Below, piece by piece: positions 6,227 through 6,858 of a stretch of DNA of 6,858 bases; within the stretch, counting starts at the first letter, position 1, and the number at the start of each line of letters is the position of its first letter. Position numbers and translations under genes: made by a program. The DNA lies in the NCBI GenBank assembly GCA_021800805.1, contig JAJYYR010000040.1, positions 1-6,858 of the forward strand. The letters are read 5' to 3'. Under the pieces are notes generated by a model that saw only the letters and a program-made list of their open reading frames with translations, had not been told where the DNA came from and ran no database searches. The DNA comes from a bacterium. GTDB lineage: Bacteria > SZUA-79 > Acidulodesulfobacterales > Acidulodesulfobacteraceae.

Positions 6227-6858
6227 TTACAGCCCTTCGAGTTTGACTAATTTTGTTTTTATCGCCCATAGCATTAAAATCATTGCTTCCGATTTAGACA
6301 GCCTGCCTTTTCCGCTTTTTATGCGCTCCGCCATATCTCTTATAGAAAGCGATTTCTTGTCGGAAAACTGCATAATTAAGTCGTGAAGTTCTTTGTTTCC
6401 TTCGGTTTCTTTCAAAAGCTCCAAGATATTTTGCTTTCTGGTTTCAAGTTTAGATTTTATCTGATCGTATGAACCAAGAAGTATTATATTCATCATCTCG
6501 CGGACGCGGCGTTCGTAAGTATGATTTTTAACGACGGTTTCCCTGCCGTGTGCGGCAATGGCTAGCCTTTCCTCTTCGTTTGCAAGATAGTACTTTATTT
6601 TTTTCCTTAAATCGTCCACCGTTTCAAATACGACCAAATCTTTTCCGTCCTCAAAAACTCCGTCCATGTACCTGCGCCTGTCCACAAGCTGAAAACCGCC
6701 GCAGGCTAAAATTTCGTAAACCCTGGGATTCAAAAAATCTCCGTTTGGATTTATATCCCAGTGCCACATTGAAGAATGAAGGTTTATGTTTATTTTGGAA
6801 TAATTATATATCTTAACCGCTTCTTCTTCGGAAAACCTTTTGCCGCCGTCCTGTATCA
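6227..6858 (-). CDS. CgeB-like glycosyltransferase, C-terminal part (5' end outside window)
   Basis: The frame is open to the right edge, so the true start is outside the window; 209 residues are visible. Visible residues 22-59 (INLHSS, then NPRVYEILACGGFQLVD) match the C-terminal domain of CgeB-type GT-B glycosyltransferases, with the glutamate E48 of the ExxxCG sugar-nucleotide motif. The following DGKDLVVFETVDDLRKKIKYYL, NEEERLAIAAHGRE and HTYERRVREM segments are the usual end of the domain. About 80 further residues form a helical tail containing LSIRDMAERIKSG. An internal ATG at 6769 would give 180 residues but would cut into the conserved INLH segment, so it is not the real start. The missing N-terminal half should hold the acceptor domain. 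It likely transfers a sugar in the same glycan pathway as the GT9 gene that follows after 7 bases. The donor is unknown, and the name CgeB (a Bacillus spore protein) reflects homology only. Confidence 0.85.
   Translation of the reverse strand, partial: IQDGGKRFSEEEAVKIYNYSKININLHSSMWHWDINPNGDFLNPRVYEILACGGFQLVDRRRYMDGVFEDGKDLVVFETVDDLRKKIKYYLANEEERLAIAAHGRETVVKNHTYERRVREMMNIILLGSYDQIKSKLETRKQNILELLKETEGNKELHDLIMQFSDKKSLSIRDMAERIKSGKGRLSKSEAMILMLWAIKTKLVKLEGL

Noticed and set aside
6227..6769. CgeB-like gene as a complete 180-residue protein starting at 6769
   Set aside because: The frame stays open to the window edge and the residues before that ATG (KININLHSS) belong to the conserved domain, so the gene is cut by the window, not short.
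6550..6816. Plus-strand open frame of 88 codons
   Set aside because: Antisense to the conserved CgeB-like domain; composition is a reverse-strand shadow.

Overview
The window is an AT-rich stretch of a surface-glycan biosynthesis locus, probably from a Gram-negative bacterium. All six genes lie on the minus strand, with gaps of about 7 to 38 bases, so they look like one operon read from the right edge to the left edge. Support for a Gram-negative host is a heptosyltransferase-fold (GT9) protein and frequent ATA isoleucine codons in an AT-rich genome. Several proteins resemble, from memory, glycan genes found beside flagellar genes in Deltaproteobacteria-like lineages. The species cannot be fixed from the sequence.

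In transcription order: (1) the C-terminal part of a CgeB-like glycosyltransferase, cut by the right edge (6227-6858); (2) a 571-residue GT9 protein with a long helical C-terminal extension (4504-6219); (3) a 212-residue uncharacterised protein with a strong ribosome binding site (3827-4465); (4) a PAPS-dependent sulfotransferase (2826-3812); (5) an adenylylsulfate kinase, CysC type (2216-2815); (6) a very large fused protein, cut by the left edge, with a SAM methyltransferase, a GT2 glycosyltransferase and the beginning of a second, GT4-like glycosyltransferase (1-2178).

The genes make sense together as a glycan assembly and decoration line. Three or four glycosyltransferase domains would transfer sugars, the kinase would convert APS to PAPS, the neighbouring sulfotransferase would use PAPS to sulfate an acceptor, and the methyltransferase would methylate one. 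No ATP sulfurylase is present, so APS must come from elsewhere. The acceptor (flagellin, LPS or capsule) is not shown by the sequence. A flagellar role is only suggested by the company of CgeB-like and GT9 proteins and by the small uncharacterised protein.

The clearest oddity is a base-composition break inside the left-hand fused gene. Its methyltransferase and linker half is about 23% G+C over 1261-1860, while sampled lines of its GT2/GT4 half (241-420 and 601-720) and of the kinase gene (2401-2700) are about 43-45%. I saw no tRNA, rRNA, CRISPR array, insertion sequence, convincing terminator or promoter. No gene-free stretch exceeds 40 bases.
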